From Bacteroidales bacterium SW299 (lineage in GTDB: Bacteria > Bacteroidota > Bacteroidia > Bacteroidales > Bacteroidaceae): 64,000 nucleotides of DNA. Positions 17,552-25,303 of this stretch are shown here, piece after piece. The translations under genes and the position numbers were made by a program. Below the pieces are notes generated by a model. That model was not told the origin of the DNA, made no database searches, and was given only the letters and a program-made list of their open reading frames with translations. Every line of letters begins with the position of its first letter. Within the stretch, counting starts at the first letter, position 1. The stretch lies in the NCBI GenBank assembly GCA_019550975.1, contig SDWH01000015.1:41436-105435 (forward strand), written 5' to 3'.

Positions 17552-18757
17552 CTATGCGTAATTATCCAACTGCTTGATTGAAGAAATAAAATTTGCACCC
17601 ACTCCAATCAGAAAGATAACCCATCCGCTGATCATAAAGACGGATGTGATACCCCATGCTTCCACCCAATATCCTGAAGCTACGATACCCAGCATTGATG
17701 GAAAGGTACTCAAACTAAAGATGAGAGAAAAAGTCCGTCCAAGCATGTCCGAAGCCAAGTTCTGCTGAATAATAGCGATGAAAAGCGCATGGTAAATGGA
17801 ATAGGCTATGCCTCCTGTAAATGTTAGGCAAACAAAACCTATAAATGCGCTTGATGGTAAATAACTGGCGCTAATCAGATACAATCCCAATATCACATAA
17901 GCCGTATGCATCACTAATGTTTGCTTGCTTTTCAAAGCCTTACAGGCAAGTACTAAACCGCCCAACAATGCCCCTGAGCCCCAACCCATTTCCACAACTC
18001 CCATTTGCAAAATGTTTCCGTTGAAATGCAGAAGCGTCATAAAAGGAAATAACGTAAAAACAGGCATAAGGACAAAAGTCACCAGCGTAAAGCATACGAA
18101 TAAAGGCAAAATGCCCATTGTACGCCGCAAGGTATGCCAACATTCCGTCAGTTCTTTTTTGAAATCTGGAAGAACTTTCGTTTTTTGAAGAGAAGGAATC
18201 TGGACACAAAGTAAGGTCAGACAAGCAGCAACAGCTCCGATCACATCTATGAGCAGAATATACTGTATGGGAAGCCAAACAACGAGGCTTGCCCCTACAA
18301 CGGGAGCTATCACCTCACTGAAGGATTGAATGGAATGGTACAAACCTGATACCCTGACAAGATGGTGCTTGGGAACCAGTAGAGGGATGCTTGCCTGTAA
18401 AGCAGGTGCATGAAACGTACTGCCTATTGAACGACAAGCAGTCAATAGATAAAAAAAAGAAAGGTCTTTATAACCCTTGGTTATCACAATAAAAAGACAT
18501 AGGGTACAGAACGCGATGAACAAGTCCGAATAAAACATCGTTTTCTTTCGATTCCATCTGTCAACATAGACCCCGGCAAACAAGCCTAATACAAATTGTG
18601 GTAAAAATCCAGCTAAAATAGCCAGAGATAAAGCTGTCGGGGATTTAAATTCGTTGCTAATCCAAAAAATAATGGAGAAGCCAACAATCGTACTTGTTAA
18701 AATAGATATGAGTTGGCCTATTCCTATCACGGCCAAAGTTGATTTCCAATGATTCAT
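17552..18757 (-). CDS. mef(En2): MFS macrolide efflux protein, Mef(En2) type
   Basis: 401 residues with twelve predicted membrane helices and MFS signatures, including LFAGVYVDRWNRKKTM in the loop between helices 2 and 3. The size, the neighbouring lnu gene and the element context match Mef(En2) of NBU2, a member of the Mef(A)/Mef(E) drug-proton antiporter group. It is first in the cargo operon. The roughly 300-bp region upstream contains a stable hairpin that could form a leader structure. Confidence 0.85.
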   Translation of the reverse strand: MNHWKSTLAVIGIGQLISILTSTIVGFSIIFWISNEFKSPTALSLAILAGFLPQFVLGLFAGVYVDRWNRKKTMFYSDLFIAFCTLCLFIVITKGYKDLSFFYLLTACRSIGSTFHAPALQASIPLLVPKHHLVRVSGLYHSIQSFSEVIAPVVGASLVVWLPIQYILLIDVIGAVAACLTLLCVQIPSLQKTKVLPDFKKELTECWHTLRRTMGILPLFVCFTLVTFVLMPVFTLFPFMTLLHFNGNILQMGVVEMGWGSGALLGGLVLACKALKSKQTLVMHTAYVILGLYLISASYLPSSAFIGFVCLTFTGGIAYSIYHALFIAIIQQNLASDMLGRTFSLIFSLSTFPSMLGIVASGYWVEAWGITSVFMISGWVIFLIGVGANFISSIKQLDNYA

Positions 18758-18879
18758 TGTGCTAATATTTCATGCGTTTATAGATAAGTACTTTCGTACA
18801 TTAAGCAAAACGAAATTCTATCCACACAAAAAACTTGTATTATAATCCACTCCTGACGTTGGAATACAATAACAAATAC

Positions 18880-18905
18880 TTTCAGGACGATGTAAAGTCC
18901 TGAAA
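18880..18905 (-). promoter_or_regulatory. Hairpin in the leader of the mef-lnu operon
   Basis: A perfect 9-bp inverted repeat (TTTCAGGAC at 18880-18888, GTCCTGAAA at 18897-18905) with an 8-nt loop lies about 120 bp before the mef start. Read on the minus strand it is not followed by a long T run, so it is either an operator dyad or part of an attenuator. The rest of 18758-19028 shows no gene. Confidence 0.45.
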
Positions 18906-19028
18906 AATCAAACTGAATGGATAGATAAATATTAGTCTTTTCTCATCGGATTCTTTTAATATCGCTACTCTTTTATTATGTAGTGGTTGTATTATCTTAA
19001 ATAAAACAAAAACACCGACTTTACATTC

Positions 19029-19048
19029 TTGGGTGTAAAACTGGGTGT
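19029..19048 (+). repeat. Right copy of the element-end direct repeat
   Basis: Paired GGGTGT boxes match the left copy at 7997-8016 in 17 of 20 positions and the same orientation. They lie 34 bp inside the tRNA-Ser attachment core. A small perfect dyad GCTGA/TCAGC at 19063-19075 separates them from the core. Confidence 0.55.
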
Positions 19049-19082
19049 TTGTTTTGCAATCTGCTGATTTTCAGCGTTTGTT

Positions 19083-19095
19083 GCGGAGAGACAGG
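19083..19095 (-). other. Attachment core (attR) in the 3-prime end of tRNA-Ser
   Basis: On the minus strand the sequence is CCTGTCTCTCCGC, identical to the 13-bp core I know for NBU2 integration at Bacteroides tRNA-Ser genes. It covers the last bases of the tRNA and one base beyond. The element's mef end directly follows. Confidence 0.75.
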
Positions 19096-19168
19096 GATTC
19101 GAACCCCGGGTACCTCGCGGTACAACGGTTTTCAAGACCGCCGCAATCGACCACTCTGCCACCTCTCC
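19084..19168 (-). tRNA. tRNA-Ser (anticodon TGA)
   Basis: The 85-nt minus-strand sequence folds as a class II tRNA: acceptor GGAGAGG pairs with TCTCTCC, anticodon loop CTTGAAA gives TGA, a long variable arm follows, and the T-loop is GGTTCGAATCC. Discriminator G lies at 19084; CCA is not encoded. The end of the gene is preserved at the element junction. Confidence 0.95.
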
Positions 19169-19264
19169 AAAACTCTTTTCAGGAGTGCTTCCTTTCAAAA
19201 GCGATGCAAAGGTACGCATCTTTTTTGAATATGCAAAATGTTTTGGCAAAAAAATGATCGTTTT

Positions 19265-19732
19265 TTATCTCTTTTCCTTGTTTCCAGGCCTTCCTTTTTC
19301 ACCGTGGTGTGCGCTTTTGAGCAGTTCGCGGTGGAAGCGCATCTCAGCTTTCTGGATATCATAGATCTTTTTTGCGGAAAGAAACTTTTTATATTTCCTC
19401 ACGTATTCCAGATCCAGCTTGTCGTTGGTGATGCGCGCCTGGATCATGTCTTCCACAATCCGGGCATATTCCGCTTCCGTTGTATTGGGGTCTTTGCCCT
19501 GCCGCATATTCTGCCATGCCTCCCGATTGAGTTTTCCTTTCTTGTCCTGAAGCTCAAAGTAGAGCGGAAAGAATTTCTGGGCCTCCTCTTGAGTCAGTCC
19601 GGCACGGCGGGTAATGAATTCCTGTTGGCGGCTGCGGAATTCCTCCTTGCTCATTGGCGGCTGCTGCGCCCGCAGGTCTGGAAGAAAAAACACCGGAAAC
19701 AGAATCAGAAATATAGAAAGTACTTTTTTCAT
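19265..19732 (-). CDS. Small periplasmic Spy/CpxP-like protein of the ECF sigma cluster
   Basis: 155 residues from the ATG at 19732 (MKKVLSIF), chosen because a signal peptide follows directly; the frame is open further upstream. After cleavage near residue 23 (LRAQQPP) the mature protein is helical and highly charged, with a [16 protein letters not shown] segment repeated in style through the protein, as in metal- or stress-sensing Spy-like proteins. It is last in the sigma factor / membrane protein / periplasmic protein set and may sense envelope stress. This role is inferred from the layout. Confidence 0.65.
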   Translation of the reverse strand: MKKVLSIFLILFPVFFLPDLRAQQPPMSKEEFRSRQQEFITRRAGLTQEEAQKFFPLYFELQDKKGKLNREAWQNMRQGKDPNTTEAEYARIVEDMIQARITNDKLDLEYVRKYKKFLSAKKIYDIQKAEMRFHRELLKSAHHGEKGRPGNKEKR

Positions 19733-19745
19733 TGATGTAGTTTGT

Positions 19746-20120
19746 TTATTTATAGATTTCAGAATCAGCATCCGTAAGATACTGGTAAAGCGTATAGTCA
19801 TCCATCATGGTCTGGTTCACTATCGGGTCGATCACTTCGTCTGGAAGTTCCGAAAGATTTATGCTGGGCACATCAGCCGCCTGCGCGTTTTTTTCTCCTA
19901 CGAACGTCCGCACCATCAGCATGATTCCGCAGAACATGGCTGCCATATACACCCATGGCCTTATGCGCATCCACAAGGTGATGTCTGGAGCTTCAACGGG
20001 AGCCTTTTCCGGAAGTTTGTCCATCAACTGCTCGGCAAAGTTCTCGAAGTATCCTTCGGGTACCTTGAACGGATTTTCCTTGCCGCACCGGTTAAGTAAG
20101 TTGGTTTCTTCCTTTTTCAT
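19746..20120 (-). CDS. Single-pass membrane protein, candidate anti-sigma factor
   Basis: 124 residues. A cytoplasmic N-terminal part contains the GKENPFKVPEGYFENFAEQLMDKLP pattern seen in Bacteroidetes proteins encoded beside ECF sigma factors. One transmembrane helix (about 51-70, WVYMAAMFCGIMLMV) leads to a short acidic periplasmic tail (SELPDEVIDPIV). Placed between the sigma factor and a Spy-like protein, it is the likely anti-sigma regulator, although no zinc-binding HxxxCxxC motif is present. Confidence 0.65.
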   Translation of the reverse strand: MKKEETNLLNRCGKENPFKVPEGYFENFAEQLMDKLPEKAPVEAPDITLWMRIRPWVYMAAMFCGIMLMVRTFVGEKNAQAADVPSINLSELPDEVIDPIVNQTMMDDYTLYQYLTDADSEIYK

Positions 20121-20165
20121 GTTACATCTCTTTTATTTCTTTAGACAATTTTGTGGCGGGAAGGT

Positions 20166-20717
20166 TTAATCGTTCGCTTTAAAAAATTCTTCAATTTTCT
20201 TCACCGCATGGAAATAGGAGGCCTTGAGTGCCCCTATGCTGGTTCCAGCTATTTCGGCTATCTGCTCGTACTTCATTTCCTGAAAGTACTTTAGGTTGAA
20301 TACGATCCGCTGCTTTTCGGGCAGAGTCATGATGGCTTTCTGGAGCATGAGCTGGGTTTTGTCCCCGTCGAAGTAGGGGTCGCTTTCCAGCTTGTTGACG
20401 AGTGCCGCCTCTTCGTCGTCTATCGAGAGCTGCCTTTCCGCCCGTTGCCTGTTCAGGAAGTTGATGCATTCGTTGATGGCGATGCGGTAGAGCCAGGTTG
20501 AGAGTTTGGCTTCGCCTCTGAAGTAGTCCAGATTGTCCCAGGCCTTCATGAACGTGTTCTGGAGCAGGTCGTTTGCGTCCTCGTGCGAAAAGACCATGCG
20601 CCTTATCTGCCAGTATAGCTGTTCGCTGTAGGCGCGTACAACCTCGCCGAATGCGTCACGCCGTGTTTCGGGATCCTGCAGGCGGTATATGGTTTCTTTT
20701 TCGTTGTACTTGTTCAT
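20166..20717 (-). CDS. ECF (sigma-70 family) RNA polymerase sigma factor
   Basis: 183 residues with region 2 (about 25-90: DANDLLQNTFMKAWDNLDYFRGEAKLSTWLYRIAINECINFLNR) and region 4 (about 125-175: LPEKQRIVFNLKYFQEMKYEQIAEIAGTSIGALKASYFHAVKKI). It heads a three-gene minus-strand set with a membrane protein and a secreted protein, with gaps of 45 and 13 bp, which is the classic arrangement of a membrane-controlled stress regulon. Its target promoters cannot be told from here. Confidence 0.93.
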   Translation of the reverse strand: MNKYNEKETIYRLQDPETRRDAFGEVVRAYSEQLYWQIRRMVFSHEDANDLLQNTFMKAWDNLDYFRGEAKLSTWLYRIAINECINFLNRQRAERQLSIDDEEAALVNKLESDPYFDGDKTQLMLQKAIMTLPEKQRIVFNLKYFQEMKYEQIAEIAGTSIGALKASYFHAVKKIEEFFKAND

Positions 20718-20792
20718 GCTTTGGAGTTCATACTGTCTGGTATGACATTGTTCGGGATGTCGGGTTTAAACGGGTTAGTTTTCTTTAACTGT

Positions 20793-21707
20793 TCAGATGG
20801 AGATGGTCAGGTTTTCGTTGGCCAGCATCGTATGGGGGAAAATGGCTTTTGCTTCTTCAAGCAGCACCTTTTCGTCTTCATACCTTGCCGAGAAATGGCC
20901 GATGACCAGCCGCTTCACCTTTGCTTCGAGGGCTATCCGTGCCGCCTGCGCCGCCGTTGAGTGCTGGGTTTTCCGTGCCCGCGCGGCATTGTCTTCTCCG
21001 AAGGTCGCCTCATGGAAAAGCAGGTCGACTCCCTCTATCTGTTCCGTGATCCGGGGGAGGTAGACCGTGTCGGAGCAGTAGGCGTATGAGCGCGGAGGGT
21101 CGGCCGGAAAGGTGAGCTTTTCGTTGGGAATCACCTTGCCGTCTGCCGTAACGTAGTCTTCCCCGTTCTTTATGCGGTTGATCATATATAGAGGGATTTC
21201 GTAGCAGTCGATCATGTCCCGCCGGATGTGGTTGGCGGTCGGCTTTTCGCGGAAGAGGAACCCGCAGGTAGGCATGCGGTGCTTCAGCGGGATGGTTTCC
21301 ACGCTTGCCGACCGGTCGTCGTAGATGATTTCGCGCTTTGCCGGGTCGATGGGGTGGAAGACGACATCGAAGGGCAGTCCGTTGCAGAAGAAGGCGAGCT
21401 GCGGCTTGAGAATCCGCTCCAGCTCCGGATGCGCGTGGATGTGAAGCTGTGCCGTGCGTTCCAGCATTCCGAATGTTGAGATAAGGCCCATCAGTCCGAA
21501 GCAGTGGTCCCCGTGCAGGTGGGAGATGAAGATGTGGTTCAGCCGGTTGAACCGGAGCCGCGAGCGGCGGAGGTGTACCTGCGTTCCTTCTCCGCAGTCA
21601 ATCATGAAGAGCTTTTCGCGCACGTTGACTATTTGCGAGCTGGCGTTGTGCCTGAGTGTGGGCAGGGCCGAACCGCATCCCAATATGTGTATGTCGAATT
21701 TTTCCAT
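20793..21707 (-). CDS. rnz: Ribonuclease Z (tRNA 3-prime endonuclease)
   Basis: 304 residues from the ATG at 21707; an in-frame TTG at 21716 is less likely. The metallo-beta-lactamase core has FISHLHGDHCFGL (zinc ligands), the tRNase Z-specific glycine-rich and C-terminal motifs (FHEATFGEDNAARARKTQHSTAAQAA, then LVIGHFSARY). It cleaves tRNA precursors that lack encoded CCA, which fits the two tRNAs in this window. A TATCTTTG element ends six bases before the start codon, so a short-leader or leaderless transcript is possible, besides read-through from the CoA-transferase gene. Confidence 0.93.
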   Translation of the reverse strand: MEKFDIHILGCGSALPTLRHNASSQIVNVREKLFMIDCGEGTQVHLRRSRLRFNRLNHIFISHLHGDHCFGLMGLISTFGMLERTAQLHIHAHPELERILKPQLAFFCNGLPFDVVFHPIDPAKREIIYDDRSASVETIPLKHRMPTCGFLFREKPTANHIRRDMIDCYEIPLYMINRIKNGEDYVTADGKVIPNEKLTFPADPPRSYAYCSDTVYLPRITEQIEGVDLLFHEATFGEDNAARARKTQHSTAAQAARIALEAKVKRLVIGHFSARYEDEKVLLEEAKAIFPHTMLANENLTISI

Positions 21708-21713
21708 GGGGGA

Positions 21714-21721
21714 CAAAGATA
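21714..21721 (-). promoter_or_regulatory. -7 element (TATCTTTG) directly before rnz
   Basis: The minus-strand TATCTTTG matches the Bacteroides -7 consensus and ends six bases from the ATG, inside the 40-bp gap after the CoA-transferase gene. No good -33 box was identified. Confidence 0.4.
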
Positions 21722-21747
21722 GGCGTTTTTTTTGATGTAGCGGGAAA

Positions 21748-23238
21748 TCACTCGAACTTTGTGTTCCTCATGTCGCCTGTTTCCGCAAAGGCGATGTGCA
21801 TCTTGAACGCGTTTTTCAGCGACATCGGCGTATGGCACGAGTGTCCTTCCGAAAGTTTCAGGTAATCCCACAGCAGTTGTCTGTAGTCGGGATGAGCGCA
21901 GTTCTCGATGATGCAGCGCGCGCGTTGCGAAGGCGATTTCCCGCGCAGGTCGGCCACGCCCTGTTCGGTTACGAGGATGCGCACGTCGTGTTCCGTACTG
22001 TCCACATGCGACACTTGGGGCACGATTGAAGAAATCAGTCCGCCTTTTGCCGTAGACGGTGTGGTGAAGATGGAAAGAAAAGCGTTGCGTGCGAAGTCGC
22101 CTGAACCTCCGATTCCGTTCATCATCTTGCATCCCGAAACATGGGTGCTGTTTACATTGCCGAAGATGTCTGCCTCGAGTGCGGTGTTTACGGCGATGAT
22201 GCCCATCCGCCGGATCAGTTCCGGGTGGTTGGTGATTTCCTGCGGGCGGAGCAGCACGCGGCTGCGGAAGGTGTCGATGTCGTCGTACATCATGTCCAGG
22301 TGGTCGTCCGAAAGTGTCAGCGAGCTTCCTGCCACAAAGCGGATGCGTCCTTTTGCCATAAGGTCGATGACCGAGTTCTGGATGACTTCGGTGAACATCG
22401 AGAAGGCCGGAAGCGCGGGGTTGTCGCCCAGTGCGCCCAATACGGCGTTGGCGATGTTGCCCACACCCGACTGCAGGGGCAGGAACTCCTGCGGGATGGC
22501 TCCGCGTTTCCATTCGCTGCATAGGAATTCGGCCACGTTATGCCCGATCTGCACGGTCGTTTCGTTGAGCGGAGTGAATGCGGCTATGCGGTCGCGTTCG
22601 TTCGTGCGCACCACGCCCACCACCTTGCTCGGGTCGATTTTCACGCTTGGGGTTCCGATGCGGTCGTTCACCTTATATATAGGTATCTCGGTGCGGTGGG
22701 GAGGCATGGCCGGAACGTAGATGTCGTGCATGCCGGCGAGCTTTCCCGAATGGGCTTCGTTTAGCTCGATGATGATCTTGTCGGCCACCTGGAGCAGGGT
22801 AGGCGTGATGCCCACCGAGGTGCTGGGAATGATTTCTCCTTCGTCGGTGATGTCGGAGGCTTCTGCGATGGTCACGTTGACTTTCCCCAGAAAGCCGTAG
22901 CGCACGTCTTGGCCGATCTGCGAAAGATGAAGGTCGAAGTACTGCACTTCGCCTGCGTTGATCGAGTTGCGCATGTCTTTGTTCGACTGGAAGGGGGTGC
23001 GGAACGAAACTGCATCGGCAAGAGCCAGCGCGCTGTCCACCTGGTTTCCTGTGGCGCCTCCTGTTATCAGGCCAACCTTGAATTCTTTTCCTTCCCGGTG
23101 CATGGCTCCGGCATGTTCGGCCAGTGCGGCAGGAGCGGCTTTCGGTGTTCCTACGGAAGAGAATCCTCCGATTCCTACGGTATCTCCGTGCCGGATGGAT
23201 GAGGCCGCTTCCGCGGCGGATATGAACGGATATTTCAT
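21748..23238 (-). CDS. Succinate/acetate CoA-transferase (acetyl-CoA hydrolase family)
   Basis: 496 residues from the ATG at 23238 (MKYPFISAAEA); the frame extends upstream without homology. Family I CoA-transferase features include VGIGGFSSVGTPKA near the N-terminus, the glutamate motif NTALEADIFGNVNSTHV and the C-terminal QVSHVDSTEHDVRILVTEQGVADLRG. The enzyme exchanges CoA between succinyl-CoA, acetate or propionate, which fits the succinate/propionate fermentation of Bacteroidales. A TAATTTTG -7 element lies at 23284-23291 on the minus strand. It is followed 40 bp later by rnz. Confidence 0.88.
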   Translation of the reverse strand: MKYPFISAAEAASSIRHGDTVGIGGFSSVGTPKAAPAALAEHAGAMHREGKEFKVGLITGGATGNQVDSALALADAVSFRTPFQSNKDMRNSINAGEVQYFDLHLSQIGQDVRYGFLGKVNVTIAEASDITDEGEIIPSTSVGITPTLLQVADKIIIELNEAHSGKLAGMHDIYVPAMPPHRTEIPIYKVNDRIGTPSVKIDPSKVVGVVRTNERDRIAAFTPLNETTVQIGHNVAEFLCSEWKRGAIPQEFLPLQSGVGNIANAVLGALGDNPALPAFSMFTEVIQNSVIDLMAKGRIRFVAGSSLTLSDDHLDMMYDDIDTFRSRVLLRPQEITNHPELIRRMGIIAVNTALEADIFGNVNSTHVSGCKMMNGIGGSGDFARNAFLSIFTTPSTAKGGLISSIVPQVSHVDSTEHDVRILVTEQGVADLRGKSPSQRARCIIENCAHPDYRQLLWDYLKLSEGHSCHTPMSLKNAFKMHIAFAETGDMRNTKFE

Positions 23239-23512
23239 GATATAAATTAAGCTGAAAAAGTTAGTTGTTGTAAAAAGTATCGGCAAAATTAGTGTTTTTA
23301 TTCCAAATTATCAATGCGGACTGATGTTTTTCTTGCTTTTTGATATGGAGGGCTTTGGCAGGCGGCGCGGAAGATGCCGGCGTGATTCATCGTTTGTGCT
23401 TTTGCCTGGCATTTTTTGAGGAGCTTTGCCTTGCGGTTTCTGGCAGAATGCCTCATCCTTGTATAAGGGGTTGAATGCCTGCGCTTTCCGTCCATCTCTG
23501 AAGCCTCGAAAA

Positions 23513-23600
23513 GATGACGGGACATTTTGATCAGGATGACGGGATATTTTACTTTGAATGACGGGTTATTTTACTTGCGATGACGGGTTATTTTTTCAGG
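23513..23600. repeat. Four tandem 22-bp repeats
   Basis: Copies start at 23513, 23535, 23557 and 23579, each exactly 22 bp, with core GATGACGGGNNATTTT and variable last six bases. They lie in the 500-bp gene-less stretch 23239-23749, between the divergent CoA-transferase and ferredoxin genes. No spacer structure or coding frame explains them. The rest of the stretch holds nothing recognisable. Confidence 0.8.
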
Positions 23601-23749
23601 CTGGTTCCGGAGGGACATTGGCGCAACGTTTCTTGTCTGTCAGTGTGTTTGCGTTTATGACTTTTTTGCAGAAATATGCGCCTTGTTTTTGCAGAATATG
23701 TTTAACTTCGCAAAGTCTAACAACGAAACACTAACAAACTTTTGTGGAT

Positions 23750-25270
23750 ATGCTAATGAAAAGACTCAGGCAGATATCGGCCGCCGTCTGTTTCACGCTC
23801 GTCACATTGCTGTTTCTTGACTTTACGGGCGCGATTCATCTCTGGTTTGGCTGGTTGGCCAAGATTCAGTTCCTTCCGGCAGTGCTTGCCCTCAATGCCG
23901 GTGTCATTGTCTTTCTTGTTTTGCTTACGCTGGTTTTCGGGCGCGTATACTGTTCGGTCATCTGTCCGCTGGGCGTGTTCCAGGATCTGGCGGCGCGTTT
24001 CGGACACCGCAGAAAGAAGCTCCCCTATGCGTTTTCCGAATCGAAAAGCTGGCTGCGCTATGGCGTGCTGGCCGTATTTCTTGTGCTGGCCGCCGTCTTT
24101 CATGCTTCGGTGTGGCTCGATCCGTATGCCATCTACGGGCGTGCGGCCAATGCCTTGCTCCAGCCTTTGTGGATGTGGGGAAACAATGTGCTGGCTTATT
24201 TCGCCGAGAGGATGAACAGCTATGCTTTTTATTCGGTGGAGGTCTGGATGAAGGGCGCGGCGGTTTTTGCCGTATCTTTTGTGATGATCCTTGCCGTGGC
24301 TGTACTGGCCTGGCGCGGCGGACGCACTTATTGCAATGCGGTTTGTCCGGTAGGCACAGTGCTGGGGATGCTTTCCCGGTTTTCGCTCTTCCGGATAACC
24401 GTCGATACCTCCAAATGCAACGGATGTACGCTTTGCGCCCGCAACTGCAAGGCGTCCTGCATCGACGCGAAAGCCCATCGGGTAGACGCAAGCCGCTGTG
24501 TGATGTGTTTCGATTGCCTGGACAAATGCTCGCGCGGAGCCATCGGCTACCGTTTCGCTTATGGAAAGAAGGCTGTCCGTACAGAGCCTGTATCTGCCGG
24601 CCGGCAGAAGCCGGTGGCTGATGAAGGCAACGGCAGGAGGGCTTTCATTGCGGGTACGGCCGTGATGTTCGCTTCGGCGGTCAGCGCGCAGGTGGCAAAG
24701 AAGGTGGAGCCCGTCAAAATGGATGGGGGGCTGGCTGACATTATCGGCAAGAAAGAGCCGGTGCGCGCCACTCCGCTCACTCCTCCGGGTTCGGTGGGTG
24801 CGCGCCACATGCAGGCGCATTGCACCGCCTGCCAGCTTTGCGTGTCGGTCTGTCCGAACGAGGTGCTCCGCCCTTCGCGCCGGCTCGATACGTTTATGCA
24901 GCCTTATCTGTCGTACGAACGGGGCTATTGCCGTCCGGAGTGTACGAAATGTTCTGAAGTATGTCCCGCCGGCGCCATCCTGAAAATCAGCCGGGCGGAC
25001 AAGTCGAGCATCCAGATTGGCCATGCGGTGTGGGTGAAAGACCGCTGCATTCCGCTCACCGACGGGCAGGAGTGCGGCAACTGTGCCCGGCATTGTCCGG
25101 CGGGAGCCATAACCATGATACCTTCTGATCCTTCCGATCCGGAGTCGCTGAAGATTCCGGCCGTGGATGCGGAGCGGTGTATCGGGTGCGGGGCGTGCGA
25201 GTATCTTTGCCCGGCACGCCCGTTGAGCGCCATCTATGTGGAAGGCCACGAAGTGCACCGGGTAATCTGA
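23750..25270 (+). CDS. Membrane-bound polyferredoxin, NapH-NapG-like fusion
   Basis: 506 residues from the ATG at 23750. The N-terminal half is NapH-like: four or five membrane helices and two CxxxCP motifs (CSVICPLG, CNAVCPVG), followed by two 4Fe-4S motifs (CNGCTLCARNC, CVMCFDCLDKC). Near residue 296 an internal twin-arginine-like segment GRRAFIAG precedes a hydrophobic stretch, and then a NapG-like half with four more clusters (CTACQLCVSVCP, CTKCSEVCP, CGNCARHCP, CIGCGACEYLCP). It likely passes electrons across or along the membrane. A Tat-exported Fe-S reductase follows 33 bp downstream and is the probable partner. Confidence 0.85.
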   Translation: MLMKRLRQISAAVCFTLVTLLFLDFTGAIHLWFGWLAKIQFLPAVLALNAGVIVFLVLLTLVFGRVYCSVICPLGVFQDLAARFGHRRKKLPYAFSESKSWLRYGVLAVFLVLAAVFHASVWLDPYAIYGRAANALLQPLWMWGNNVLAYFAERMNSYAFYSVEVWMKGAAVFAVSFVMILAVAVLAWRGGRTYCNAVCPVGTVLGMLSRFSLFRITVDTSKCNGCTLCARNCKASCIDAKAHRVDASRCVMCFDCLDKCSRGAIGYRFAYGKKAVRTEPVSAGRQKPVADEGNGRRAFIAGTAVMFASAVSAQVAKKVEPVKMDGGLADIIGKKEPVRATPLTPPGSVGARHMQAHCTACQLCVSVCPNEVLRPSRRLDTFMQPYLSYERGYCRPECTKCSEVCPAGAILKISRADKSSIQIGHAVWVKDRCIPLTDGQECGNCARHCPAGAITMIPSDPSDPESLKIPAVDAERCIGCGACEYLCPARPLSAIYVEGHEVHRVI

Positions 25271-25303
25271 TCCGGGTTGTCGGATAAAAAAACAGTTTTT
25301 GCT

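Larger units (their letters stand above)
7913..19082 (+). mobile_element. NBU2-like mobilizable integrated element (about 11.1 kb)
   Basis: Gene order is tyrosine integrase, YhcG nuclease, coiled-coil protein, DUF3853 protein, RepA-like ATPase, primase, MobV relaxase, then cargo ending in lnu(AN2) and mef(En2). This content and the size match NBU2, a Bacteroides unit that carries these two resistance genes, needs a helper conjugative transposon, and integrates into the 3-prime end of tRNA-Ser. The right boundary is the tRNA-Ser end at 19083. The left boundary is placed after the ABC stop but is uncertain, because no copy of the 13-bp core is visible there. Base composition is more AT-rich than the flanking host DNA. 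Confidence 0.85.

Noticed and set aside
23513..23600. Tandem repeats considered as a CRISPR array
   Set aside because: Units are contiguous at 22 bp with no spacers and no cas genes nearby; the 21-bp array at 35787 was rejected for the same reason.
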